Below the pieces are notes generated by a model, which was not told the DNA's origin, did not search any database, and worked only from the letters and a program-made list of their open reading frames with translations. DNA of 15,175 nt from contig DASZOO010000181.1 of assembly GCA_035550775.1 (NCBI GenBank), positions 1 to 15,175 of the forward strand. The letters are read 5' to 3'. The translations under genes and the position numbers were made by a program. Shown piece by piece: positions 6,249-13,994 of the stretch. This DNA comes from JAOUEA01 sp035550775. Lineage in GTDB: Bacteria; Actinomycetota; UBA4738; HRBIN12. Position 1 is the first letter of the stretch, and each line of letters opens with the position of its first letter.

Positions 6249-7073
6249 TCAGTCGGTCGTGAGACGATCGGCCATCTCGTCGGGCGAGCCTTCCGCCTCG
6301 ATCAGGCCGTCGCGGAAGGCCACCACACGGTTCGCGTAGCGCAGGGCCTCCGGGTTGTGCGTCGCCGCCAGCACCGCGCCGCCCCGGCCGATCACGTCCC
6401 AGAGGGCGGCGAGGATCAGGTCGGCGTTCTCCGTGTCGACCTCGGCGATCGGCTCGTCGGCCAGCACGACCTCGGGCTCGGTGATCAGCGCTCGCGCGAC
6501 CGCCACCCGCTGCTGCTGGCCCGCGCTCAGCTCGAACGTGCGGTTGTCGGCACGGTCGGACAGCCCGAGCCGCTCGAGCCAGGCTTCCGCGCGCTTCCTG
6601 GCCTCCTCGAGCGGCGCGCCGGTCACGCGCAAGGGCAGCTCGACGTTCTCGGCGGCCGAGAGCGTCGGCAGGAGCCCGAACGACTGGAACACGATGCCCA
6701 TCCCGGTCCGGCGGAGCGCGGCCCGGTCGGCTCTCGACATCGCAGCGACCGGCTGCCCCCTCCACCGGACCTCCCCTTCGTCGGGAGCGTCGAGTCCGCT
6801 CAGCGCTCCGATGAACGTCGTCTTCCCCGATCCACTCGGACCCATCAGGGCGACGAAGTCCCGTGGCGCCAGTGCCAACGATGCCCCGCGGACCGCGATC
6901 ACCCCCTGAGCACCGGGGTAGGAACGGACGATGCCGCTGCCCTCGAGCAGGGGAGCGGTGGGGAGCGTGCCGCGCGCCTCCCGGATGCCCGGCGTCGCTG
7001 AGGTCTCCGAGGCCTGCCCGGGATGACCCGCCGGGCGGCCCCACTTGGCTCGGAGGTCGTCGATCTCAGGCAT
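6249..7073 (-). CDS. ABC transporter ATPase, second of two in an FtsX-type exporter operon
   Basis: The 274-residue protein is a complete nucleotide-binding domain of the MacB/LolD type. Walker A is GPSGSGKT (78-85), the Q-loop glutamine is Q130 in VFQSFGLLP, the signature is LSAGQ (182-186) where LSGGQ is usual, Walker B is VVLADE (202-207) and the switch histidine is H239 in ATHNPEA. The segment after Walker B, PIAEVD, departs from the common PTGNLD. Residues 1-45 are a hydrophilic extension not needed for the fold. ATG at 7073 overlaps the end of the first ATPase gene by 8 bases, pointing to coupled translation. It would hydrolyse ATP at the membrane with the permease encoded at 7926-10955. 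All catalytic residues are present, so it should be active; an internal start that drops the extension is possible. Confidence 0.93.
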   Translation of the reverse strand: MPEIDDLRAKWGRPAGHPGQASETSATPGIREARGTLPTAPLLEGSGIVRSYPGAQGVIAVRGASLALAPRDFVALMGPSGSGKTTFIGALSGLDAPDEGEVRWRGQPVAAMSRADRAALRRTGMGIVFQSFGLLPTLSAAENVELPLRVTGAPLEEARKRAEAWLERLGLSDRADNRTFELSAGQQQRVAVARALITEPEVVLADEPIAEVDTENADLILAALWDVIGRGGAVLAATHNPEALRYANRVVAFRDGLIEAEGSPDEMADRLTTD

Positions 7074-7929
7074 GTCCGGTCTCGCTGCGCCGTCGCAGCC
7101 GGACCTCGTCGGGAGCGATCTCGGCTTCCAGCTCTCCGTCGCCCAGGGCCGCCACGGCCTCGTCCGGGAGCCGGACCCGGCCGTCCCCGCCCACGGGCTC
7201 CATCGCGGTGCCCTCGTGCAGCACGCGGCCGTCGCGAACCCGGATACGCCTATCCGCCGCCCTCGCCGCGGTCAGGTCATGGGTCACCATCACGATCGTG
7301 ACGCCGAACTCCAGGTTCACGGCTCGGAACGCGTCGAGCACGGTCGCCGCGCTCTCGGAGTCGAGCTCGGCGGTCGGCTCGTCGGCGAGCAGGATCGCAG
7401 GTGTGTTGGCGAGCGCCACGGCGATCGCCGCGCGCTGCTGCTCGCCCCCCGAGAGCATGTCCGGTCGGTGCCGGCTGCGTTGGCCGAGCCCCACGAGTCG
7501 AAGCAGATCGTCGACATCCCGGCGACCGCCGTCGCCTCGCGGGTCGACGGCGGCGGGCAGCCGGACGTTCTCCCGCACGCTGAGGTACGGGACCAGGTTC
7601 CTGGCGGTGCCCTGCCAGACGAACCCGACGCGGTCGGCGCGGAAGTCCGTGAGCTCGTCGACGTCGAGCAGACCCAGGTCCGTGCCGTCGACCTCCACGG
7701 ACCCTGCCGAGGCTCGGTCGAGCCCGCCGATCAGGTTGAGGATCGTCGACTTCCCCGATCCACTGGGTCCCACGACCGCCAGGAACTCGCCGGGAGGGAC
7801 CTCGAGATCGACGCCGCCGAGAGCGACGACGCCGGTCTCCGCCACCCGATAGACCTTGTACACGTGGCGGAACCGGATCAGGACGTCCCGCTCGCCGGGC
7901 GTGAACAGGTCGGGGCTCACCATGGTCAT
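7066..7929 (-). CDS. ABC transporter ATPase, first of two in an FtsX-type exporter operon
   Basis: The 287-residue protein is a complete MacB/LolD-type ATPase. Walker A is GPSGSGKS (54-61), the Q-loop is Q106 in FVWQGT, the signature is LSGGE (159-163), Walker B is AILLADE (178-184) with catalytic E184, and the switch histidine is H217 in VTHDLTAARAADR. The tail from about residue 240 is acidic and unlike the core family. It differs from the second ATPase in signature, D-loop and both ends, so the two are not a recent duplication. ATG 7929 overlaps the permease stop as ATGA; a second ATG two codons later (7923) is possible. It is expected to pair with the second ATPase beneath the permease, with mechanical coupling of the kind known for FtsX-family exporters. 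Confidence 0.94.
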   Translation of the reverse strand: MTMVSPDLFTPGERDVLIRFRHVYKVYRVAETGVVALGGVDLEVPPGEFLAVVGPSGSGKSTILNLIGGLDRASAGSVEVDGTDLGLLDVDELTDFRADRVGFVWQGTARNLVPYLSVRENVRLPAAVDPRGDGGRRDVDDLLRLVGLGQRSRHRPDMLSGGEQQRAAIAVALANTPAILLADEPTAELDSESAATVLDAFRAVNLEFGVTIVMVTHDLTAARAADRRIRVRDGRVLHEGTAMEPVGGDGRVRLPDEAVAALGDGELEAEIAPDEVRLRRRSETGHA

Positions 7930-10900
7930 TCCGCCTCACCCCGCAGCACGCCGGTGACGGACGATCGCATCAGGCTCCGCAACGCCGCGGTGATCGCGAG
8001 CGCGCTCGCGACGACGATCGCGATCACCGCGACCGCGAGGGCGGGCCAGTCGAGCACGAGCACCGGCGCCGGATAGGAGACGCCGAGGCTCGTGCCCACG
8101 TACGGCATCACCAGCCGCAAGAGCCAGTACCCGATGCCGAGGCCGGCGAGCAGGGCGAAACCGAGCAGCCCCGCCTGTTCGAGCACGAGGGTGGCCTGGA
8201 TCTGACGGCGCCCGGTGCCCATGGCGCGCAGGGCGGCGAACTCGTAGTCGCGACGGCGCATCGTGAAGTAGAGGCCGGCTGCCACCCCGACGATGACGAG
8301 CCCGACGCCCGCCACGGCGGCGGTGAAGTTCATGCCGACCGCGAGGGATTGCGGGAGCTGGGCGAGCGCTCCCTCGATCGGCGCCGTGGCCTCCACGAGA
8401 CCCGGAACCCACCCCGCCTCGGTGAGCAGGGGCGACGGATCGTCGGGCGTGTTGGCCCAGACCTCGTTGAGCGTCACGCCCGCTTCCGGGATGGAGAACT
8501 GCCGTTCGAGCAACCCCTGGGTTGAGACGACCACGAACTGGGCGTTCGGCACGACGCCGGGGAACTGGCTGGCCACGGCGACGGGCTCGACCTGCAGCCG
8601 CTGGCCCGCGAGCCCCACCTCGACGATGCCGGCCGACTGGGCCGCGACATCGCCCGAGACGAGCGCGGGCAGGCTCGGAGCCGGGGGCAGCATGCCGCCC
8701 ACCACGTTGCCCGCGCCGGGACGGAACGCGTATCGGACCGACCCCGCCTCGCCCGGCTCGATCGAGCCCGAGCTGCCCCGCCAGCTCGTGGGTCGCCAAG
8801 GGGCGAGGTCGAGCGGCCGCCCTCCGAGCTCGACGTCGCTGAACGTGGTTTCGATCTCGACCGGAAGGTCGGTCCCCGTGTCGGCTCCGAACGTGATGGA
8901 CAGCAGCCGTTCGGCGTCTTGCAGCGGCAACGACACCGCCTGCTCGCCCGCCTCCAGCGGTTGCCCGGCGGTCGAGACGTCGCCGCCGGGAGCGACCGAT
9001 GTCGCCTGCAGCCTGAGGTCCTCGATGCCCGCGGGCACGCGCACGGTCATCGCGAGCTCCGTGGCCCCCTCCGGAACGGGCTGGCCGATCGGGTCGGCGT
9101 CGATGCGGCGGAGGATCTCGTCGAGGGAGGTGGGCGAGAAGTCCTCGCGCCACCACGCCGCCTCTTCGAAGCGCGCGGGGTCGACGCCCAAGGCGGTGGG
9201 GGGGAGAGAGAAGTTGGCGTCGGGGAAGCTCGGATCCGTGCGTACCACGGCCATCGTCTTCGGCGGCATCGTGCCCGCGGCGGCGAGCGGTTGATCCGGA
9301 GGGCTCGCGCTCACGCTCCAGTCCGCGCCGACCTGCACGTGCGCGGCGTCCCGGTGGTTGCGGACGACGATCGCCCGGTACGACGTGGCGATCACGAGCA
9401 GGCCCATCGACAGGAGCAGCAGCAAGGCGGCCGCGAAACCCGTGCCCGGGGAGCGGCCGAGCCGCCGCCCGGCGAGGTAGGCGGGGAGTCGACGGGAGCG
9501 CCCGATGCTCCCGTCCAGCCGGCGGAGCACGAACGAGAGCAGGCGCAGCGCGATGAACGAGGCCGCGAACAACAACAGCGTCGGCGCCGCCAATACCAGG
9601 GGCTCGATCGCCCCCTCGCCGACCTGGGGCTTCGTGCCACCCCGCAGCTGGATGAACGCGAAGATCCCGAGCGGCAACACGATCAGCTCCACCGGAACCC
9701 GCGACAGCAGGGGACGGTCCTCTCGTGATGCGCGGCGACGTTCCTCGATCACGGTTCGGGACACCGCGGGGAACGACAGGATCGCCAGCAGGAGGGCTCC
9801 GAGGCCGGCGACGGCGACGCCGAGCCACAGCGCGCCGGTGTTGAGGTGCACCGGGAACGACACGCCGGGGAGCTGCTCTCCGTTGAAGCGTCCGGCCAGC
9901 CCCGCGAGGCCGAGGCCGAGCAACAACCCGAGCGGATAGGCCACCGCGGCGAACAGCAGGGCTTGGGTGGCCTGGGCGGCGAGCAGGGTTCCCCTGCTGA
10001 AGCCCCGGCTGTGGAGCACGGCCAGCTCGAACGTCTGTCGTGTGAGCGCGAGGGCCCCGACCCCGGCCAGGACGGCGAGCGTGACCGCTCCGATCTGGAA
10101 CACCACCAACAGGATCGGCACCCGCAGGTTCTTGACCCGCAGGTCGACGAGGTCCAGCAACGTCTCGAGCCCGCTCACGAGCCGGGCGGACGCGAGCTCC
10201 GGCTCGCTCCGGATGACGTCTTGGATCGCCGCCAGGGCACCAGGGACCTGCGACGTCCGTTCGAACGGCACCCCGTCCAGAGCGAGGAACGCGTCCCAGG
10301 CGAACTCCGTGGTCAGCTCGAGCCGGCGCGCGGTGTCGAGGTAGGTCGCACGGTCGGCGAGCAGCGGGGCCGGTTCGGTGGAGTCCGGCCCGGGGAACGG
10401 ACTGCGGCTGCCGTACCAGAAGGGATCGTCTCGGTCGGGGGAGTCGTAGGTCCCGGAGACGGTGAGCGAGCGGGGTTCGTCGTTGGGCCCGACGACGAGG
10501 ATCTCGTCGCCCGGCCCGACGCCGCTCGCGGCCGCCATGCCTGCCGGCAGTGCGATCTCGCCTGGTCCCGGCGCCTCCCCTTCGATCGCGAGGTGGTCGG
10601 GCGCGCCATCACGGAACAACAACGGCACCGACGGGCCGTCCATCCCCTCGAGACGAACCGTGCCGAGGCCTTGCGCCACGATCGTGTCGACGGGGACCGT
10701 CGTGAACGCGCCCCTGATCGCCTCGTCTGCGGCGACCCAGTCGAAGCTGCCGCCGCCGAACGTCTGCACCCGTGCGTTCTTCACGGTGACGGTCTCGTTG
10801 GCCAACGACGACGACAGGATCGCCTCGCGTGCTGCGTCGGCGTAGATCGGCCCGGCGACCAGCACGCCGATCGTGAACGCGAGCGTGACGACGACGGCCA

Positions 10901-10955
10901 GTCCCAGCGATCGCTGGGCCACGAACCGCTTGAACAACAGCCGGAGGGTCGCCAT
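7926..10955 (-). CDS. FtsX/MacB-type ABC transporter permease with two FtsX domains
   Basis: From ATG 10955 the product is 1009 residues with about ten membrane helices. Helix 1 is at about 17-36, followed by a large outside domain (37-278). An FtsX core of three helices (279-303, 325-352, 374-395) contains the coupling segment ALTRQTFELAVLHSRGFSRG. Two more helices lie at about 422-437 and 455-475, then one at 506-525. A second outside domain of some 340 residues, beta-rich and acidic, follows. The C-terminal FtsX core is at about 876-900, 928-950 and 970-992, with TMRRRDYEFAALRAMGTGRRQIQ. This fused layout is known in actinobacterial FtsX permeases; cargo is unknown. The frame is open upstream to 11261, but that part overlaps the aminotransferase and reads non-coding. 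ATG 10955 begins MATLRLLFKRFVAQRS, a typical membrane start. GTG 10988 is the alternative. Confidence 0.92.
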   Translation of the reverse strand: MATLRLLFKRFVAQRSLGLAVVVTLAFTIGVLVAGPIYADAAREAILSSSLANETVTVKNARVQTFGGGSFDWVAADEAIRGAFTTVPVDTIVAQGLGTVRLEGMDGPSVPLLFRDGAPDHLAIEGEAPGPGEIALPAGMAAASGVGPGDEILVVGPNDEPRSLTVSGTYDSPDRDDPFWYGSRSPFPGPDSTEPAPLLADRATYLDTARRLELTTEFAWDAFLALDGVPFERTSQVPGALAAIQDVIRSEPELASARLVSGLETLLDLVDLRVKNLRVPILLVVFQIGAVTLAVLAGVGALALTRQTFELAVLHSRGFSRGTLLAAQATQALLFAAVAYPLGLLLGLGLAGLAGRFNGEQLPGVSFPVHLNTGALWLGVAVAGLGALLLAILSFPAVSRTVIEERRRASREDRPLLSRVPVELIVLPLGIFAFIQLRGGTKPQVGEGAIEPLVLAAPTLLLFAASFIALRLLSFVLRRLDGSIGRSRRLPAYLAGRRLGRSPGTGFAAALLLLLSMGLLVIATSYRAIVVRNHRDAAHVQVGADWSVSASPPDQPLAAAGTMPPKTMAVVRTDPSFPDANFSLPPTALGVDPARFEEAAWWREDFSPTSLDEILRRIDADPIGQPVPEGATELAMTVRVPAGIEDLRLQATSVAPGGDVSTAGQPLEAGEQAVSLPLQDAERLLSITFGADTGTDLPVEIETTFSDVELGGRPLDLAPWRPTSWRGSSGSIEPGEAGSVRYAFRPGAGNVVGGMLPPAPSLPALVSGDVAAQSAGIVEVGLAGQRLQVEPVAVASQFPGVVPNAQFVVVSTQGLLERQFSIPEAGVTLNEVWANTPDDPSPLLTEAGWVPGLVEATAPIEGALAQLPQSLAVGMNFTAAVAGVGLVIVGVAAGLYFTMRRRDYEFAALRAMGTGRRQIQATLVLEQAGLLGFALLAGLGIGYWLLRLVMPYVGTSLGVSYPAPVLVLDWPALAVAVIAIVVASALAITAALRSLMRSSVTGVLRGEAE

Positions 10956-10989
10956 CTCTGCAGGTAGCGCCCCGCGGAGCGCCCGCACG

Positions 10990-10995
10990 ATGATA
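10990..10995 (-). promoter_or_regulatory. Candidate -10 element TATCAT of the ABC exporter operon
   Basis: TATCAT matches the TAnnnT consensus well on the minus strand. A start point about seven bases downstream leaves a leader of about 30 bases before the permease ATG at 10955. No strong ribosome binding site precedes that ATG. The -35 region is not clear. Confidence 0.38.
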
Positions 10996-11080
10996 CGGAC
11001 CTTCGGTTCCTTGCCGTCGGCCCCGATTGCGGAATCGTGCCCCCGCCCGACGCTCATCGGGAGCGGTTCGAGGCCCCTGC

Positions 11081-11086
11081 TAGGCT
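11081..11086 (+). promoter_or_regulatory. Candidate -10 element TAGGCT of aminotransferase-serA
   Basis: TAGGCT is identical to the gatB -10 candidate at 1585. A start near 11093 would give a leader of about 40 bases containing GAGGAG (11116-11121), which serves the GTG at 11134 at a long spacing of 12 bases. No clear -35. Confidence 0.42.
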
Positions 11087-11133
11087 GGCCCTTCGAGCCC
11101 GGTTCCGACACCCTCGAGGAGTTGATCCGCACC

Positions 11134-12294
11134 GTGGACAGGCCCGAGATCATCCTGGCTCCCGGCCCGACGCCGATCCCCCCCGAGGTGCTGCTCGCCC
11201 AGGGCAGCCCCCTCGTGTACCACCGCGGGCCCGGCTTCGGGAACATCATGCGCGAGGTCACGTCGAGGCTGAAGGAGCTCTACCGCACCGATCGGGGCGA
11301 CGTGCTTCTGATGACCTCGAGCGGCACCGGGGGCCTCGAGTCCGCGGTCGCGAACTGCTTCTCGCCCGGCGACGAGGTGCTCGTGCCGTTGGCGGGCTTC
11401 TTCGCGGAGCGGTTCAGGGCGCTCGCGGAGACGTTCGGCCTCGTCGTGCACACCGTCGACTACGAGTGGGGCGAGCGCATCCGTCCCGACGAGGTCGCCA
11501 CCGCGCTCTCCGAGCACCCGGTGAAGGCCGTGCTGCTCACGCAGTCCGAGACCTCGACCGGCGTGATCCAGCCGATCGAGCAGCTCGCTCGAGTCGCGAA
11601 CGACGCCGGCGCCATGGTGGTCGTCGACGTCGTCTCCTCGCTCGGCGCCGTGCCGTTCGAGTTCGACGCGTGGGGCGTCGACGTGGCGATCGGCGGGTCG
11701 CAGAAGGCGCTCAGCGCCTCGCCGGGCATCGCGTTCGCGGCGCTCAGTGAGCGCGCGTGGGACGCCTCGCGCGCCGCGACCAGCCCTCGCTTCTACTTCG
11801 ACTGGGCGACCTACAAGCGCTTCTCCGACCTCCCCGACCCCGAGAACCCGTGGACGCCGGCGATCAGCGTGATGCAGGGACTGCAGGTTGCGCTCGACCT
11901 GTACTTCCAGGACGGCGTCGATGCCGCGATGGGGCGCCACCGCACGCTCTCTCGCGCCGTGAAGGAAGGCGCGAAGGCGCTCGGCCTCGACCTGTTCGGG
12001 GAGGGGCTCGACGACAATTGGACCGTCACCGCGATCCGCGCCCCCGAGTCCGCGGACGCCGACGTCATCTGCGACACGATCCGCTCCGAGTACGGGTGCG
12101 TGCTCGCACCCGGGCAGGGGCCCCTGAAGGGGAAGGTCTTCCGCATCGGGCACTTCGGGTACTTCAGCGAGCTCGACATCATCAGGGGGCTGGCCGCGCT
12201 CGAGATGACCCTCGAGCAGCTCGGACATCCGGTGAAGCGCGGGGCGGCGGTGGCCGCCGCGGAGACCGTGTTCATGGAGGCGCGCTCGTCGTGA
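11134..12294 (+). CDS. Class V PLP-dependent aminotransferase (alanine/serine-glyoxylate type), possible phosphoserine aminotransferase
   Basis: This 386-residue fold-type I transaminase resembles alanine-glyoxylate and serine-pyruvate aminotransferases. LAPGPTPIPPEVL (8-20) is the typical N-terminal motif. SSGTGGLESAV (62-72) binds the PLP phosphate, D165 in VVVDVVSSLG contacts the pyridine nitrogen, and K191 in GGSQKALSASPG is the Schiff-base lysine. R in FRIGHFGYF near the C-terminus should bind the substrate carboxylate. SerA starts 13 bases downstream, so the natural inference is transamination of 3-phosphohydroxypyruvate to phosphoserine; class V enzymes outside the classic SerC group have been reported to do this in methanogens. 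Serine-glyoxylate exchange is the alternative. The GTG at 11134 gives the usual N-terminus; an in-frame TTG at 11122 is too close to GAGGAG. No phosphoserine phosphatase gene is in the window. Confidence 0.9.
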   Translation: MDRPEIILAPGPTPIPPEVLLAQGSPLVYHRGPGFGNIMREVTSRLKELYRTDRGDVLLMTSSGTGGLESAVANCFSPGDEVLVPLAGFFAERFRALAETFGLVVHTVDYEWGERIRPDEVATALSEHPVKAVLLTQSETSTGVIQPIEQLARVANDAGAMVVVDVVSSLGAVPFEFDAWGVDVAIGGSQKALSASPGIAFAALSERAWDASRAATSPRFYFDWATYKRFSDLPDPENPWTPAISVMQGLQVALDLYFQDGVDAAMGRHRTLSRAVKEGAKALGLDLFGEGLDDNWTVTAIRAPESADADVICDTIRSEYGCVLAPGQGPLKGKVFRIGHFGYFSELDIIRGLAALEMTLEQLGHPVKRGAAVAAAETVFMEARSS

Positions 12295-12307
12295 GCGGAT
12301 CCCGCTC
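12293..12307. repeat. Perfect inverted repeat abutting the serA start codon
   Basis: GAGCGG (12293-12298) and CCGCTC (12302-12307) are perfect inverted copies around ATC. The repeat begins inside the aminotransferase stop codon and ends at the base before the serA GTG. Pairing can extend through two G-U pairs and one C-G pair (12290-12292 with 12308-12310), which would bury the start codon. It probably couples serA translation to ribosomes finishing the upstream gene. A terminator role is unlikely, as no T-run follows. Confidence 0.5.
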
Positions 12308-13891
12308 GTGAAGATCCTCATCACCGAGCCGCTGTCCCCGCAGGGTCTGGAGCTGCTGCGGGCGGACTTCCAGGTCGACGAACGCACCGACCTCGCGAAC
12401 GGGGACCTCGCGGGCGAGATCGCCGACTACGACGCCTTGATCATCCGGAGCGCGACCCAGGTCACCGACGACGTGCTCGCCGCCGCCCCGAACCTGAAGG
12501 TCGTGGCGCGCGCCGGCATCGGCCTGGACAACGTCGACGTCGAGGCCGCGACGCGGCGCGGGGTGATGGTCGTGAACGCGCCCCAGTCCAACGTGATCAG
12601 CGCCGCCGAGCAAGCGATGGCCCTGCTGCTCGCGCAGGCACGGAACATCCCCCAGGCCCACGCGGCGCTCAAGGCAGGCTCGTGGGAGCGATCGAGTTGG
12701 GAGGGCGTGGAGCTGGCTGGGAAGACGCTCGGCCTCGTGGGGCTGGGGAGGGTCGGGGCGCTCGTGGCACAGAGCGCGGCCGGGCTCGGCATGCGGGTGA
12801 TCGCCTACGACCCGTACGTGAGCGCCGACCGCGCCAAGGAGATGGGCGTCGACGCGATGCCCTCGCTCGAGGCCCTGTTGGTCCAGGCGGACTTCGTCTC
12901 GATCCACCTCCCGCTCACGCCCGAGACCGAGGGCCTGATCGGGGAGCACGAGCTGCGGTTGATGAAACGGGGAGGGCGGCTGATCAACACCGCCCGGGGG
13001 GGCATCGTCGACGAGGAGGCGCTCGCCAAGGCGATCGACGACGGCCACCTCGGTGGCGCCGCGCTCGACGTCTTCGCGACGGAGCCGGTGACCGATTCTC
13101 CGCTCTTCGGGCTGGATTCGGTCGTCGTCACGCCCCACCTCGGCGCCTCCACGAAGGAGGCGCAGGACAAGGCGGGCACGACGGTGGCCGAGATGGTGCG
13201 GCTCGCCCTGACCGGCGAGTTCGTCCCGTACGCCGTGAACGTCTCGGCGGGCGCCGAGGTCACCGAGGTCGTCCGGCCGTTCGTGCCCCTCGCCGAGCGG
13301 CTCGGGGTGCTCACGGCGGGGCTCGCCGACGGGGGCGTGCGCTCGATCGTGGCGTCGTACCTGGGGCGCATCGCGGAATCAGACACGCGGGTGCTGACCC
13401 TCGCGATCCTCAAGGGCATGCTCGGACGCACGGTGAACGAGCCGGTCTCCTTCGTGAACGCCCCGATGCTCGCGCGCGACCGGGGCCTCACGGTGAGCGA
13501 GATGCGCTCGACCGTCTCGCAGGACTACGTGAGCTCGATCTCGCTGCGCGCCGAGACCGACGGCGACCCGGTGACCGTCTCGGGGTCGGTTCTCGGCCGG
13601 GACCACGGGCGCGTGACCCAGGTCAGCGGCTTCGAGATCGAGGTCACGCCGGCCGGACACATGGTGTTCTTCACCTACGTCGACCGCCCCGGCATCATCG
13701 GGAAGGTTGGCACCCTGCTCGGCCAGGCAGCCATCAACATCGCCACGATGGACGTCGGGCGCAAAGCGGAGGGCGGTGAGGCGCTGATGTGTCTCACGGT
13801 CGACACGGAAGCGCCGCCCGAGGTGCTCGACCTCGTCGCCACGGAGATCGAGGCTCACCAGCTGCGAACGGTGACGCTTCCACCGGCGTGA
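12308..13891 (+). CDS. serA: D-3-phosphoglycerate dehydrogenase, long form with ASB and ACT domains
   Basis: SerA oxidises 3-phosphoglycerate to 3-phosphohydroxypyruvate with NAD+, the committed step of serine synthesis in the cytosol. At 527 residues it is the long type found in actinobacteria such as Mycobacterium. The Rossmann motif GLGRVG is at 145-150, and D168 in AYDPY selects NAD. Catalytic residues are R230 (NTARGG), E259 (FATEP) and H277 (TPHLGAS). Residues of about 310-450 form the intervening ASB domain, and about 452-527 (HMVFFTYVDRPGIIGKVG onward) form an ACT domain that normally senses L-serine, so feedback inhibition is expected. The GTG at 12308 gives MKILITEPLS, the usual N-terminus. 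There is no clear ribosome binding site, and a hairpin covers the start, which points to coupling with the aminotransferase 13 bases upstream. Confidence 0.97.
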   Translation: MKILITEPLSPQGLELLRADFQVDERTDLANGDLAGEIADYDALIIRSATQVTDDVLAAAPNLKVVARAGIGLDNVDVEAATRRGVMVVNAPQSNVISAAEQAMALLLAQARNIPQAHAALKAGSWERSSWEGVELAGKTLGLVGLGRVGALVAQSAAGLGMRVIAYDPYVSADRAKEMGVDAMPSLEALLVQADFVSIHLPLTPETEGLIGEHELRLMKRGGRLINTARGGIVDEEALAKAIDDGHLGGAALDVFATEPVTDSPLFGLDSVVVTPHLGASTKEAQDKAGTTVAEMVRLALTGEFVPYAVNVSAGAEVTEVVRPFVPLAERLGVLTAGLADGGVRSIVASYLGRIAESDTRVLTLAILKGMLGRTVNEPVSFVNAPMLARDRGLTVSEMRSTVSQDYVSSISLRAETDGDPVTVSGSVLGRDHGRVTQVSGFEIEVTPAGHMVFFTYVDRPGIIGKVGTLLGQAAINIATMDVGRKAEGGEALMCLTVDTEAPPEVLDLVATEIEAHQLRTVTLPPA

Positions 13892-13903
13892 GAACCGCTG
13901 TGG

Positions 13904-13909
13904 TAGCGT
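13904..13909 (+). promoter_or_regulatory. Candidate -10 element TAGCGT before the leader ORF
   Basis: TAGCGT (TAnnnT type) begins 13 bases after the serA stop and ends ten bases before the ATG of the 24-codon ORF. The transcript would have almost no leader before that ORF and about 125 to 130 bases before the MFS start. No clear -35 and no AT-rich WhiB7-type box are seen. Confidence 0.42.
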
Positions 13910-13919
13910 CCTGCGCATC

Positions 13920-13994
13920 ATGAAGCGGACGTTCCTGATCACCGGTGATGCGGCCGGTGCGCGTGCCCTCGCCGGTCCGCGCGCCGCGCGGTAG
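13920..13994 (+). CDS. 24-codon putative leader peptide upstream of MFS exporter
   Basis: The ORF reads MKRTFLITGDAAGARALAGPRAAR and stops with TAG at 13992-13994. It starts ten bases after a TAGCGT -10 candidate and ends 51 bases before the MFS start. Its second half overlaps inverted repeats that can pair in exclusive ways (13941-14000), and the last five codons (Pro-Arg-Ala-Ala-Arg) lie in a very stable hairpin. This is the arrangement expected of a leader peptide whose translation decides whether downstream RNA folds to block or allow expression, as known for antibiotic-responsive resistance and efflux genes. I do not recognise the peptide. It could instead be a chance ORF in the 5' leader, or a short coupling ORF. 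It is too short for composition to decide. Confidence 0.42.
   Translation: MKRTFLITGDAAGARALAGPRAAR

Larger units (their letters stand above)
10956..11133. promoter_or_regulatory. Divergent control region between ABC exporter operon and aminotransferase-serA
   Basis: This 178-base gap must carry promoters in both directions. A TATCAT on the minus strand (10995 to 10990) and a TAGGCT on the plus strand (11081-11086) are the best -10 candidates, about 85 bases apart. I see no long palindrome that would mark a shared operator. Confidence 0.5.

Noticed and set aside
3991..7044. A 1017-codon open frame on the minus strand
   Set aside because: It lies antisense to the MFS, Rieske and reductase genes and out of phase with the second ATPase. 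Composition is Arg/His/Asp-rich and low in hydrophobic residues, with no recognisable domain.
10873..11133. N-terminal extension of the aminotransferase frame back to ATG 10873
   Set aside because: It overlaps the permease start on the other strand and adds 87 residues rich in Ser, Arg and Pro that class V aminotransferases lack.
10956..11261. N-terminal extension of the permease frame up to ATG 11261
   Set aside because: The added 102 residues overlap the start of the aminotransferase on the other strand, cross both candidate promoters and look unlike a membrane protein N-terminus. ATG 10955 gives the expected helix 1.
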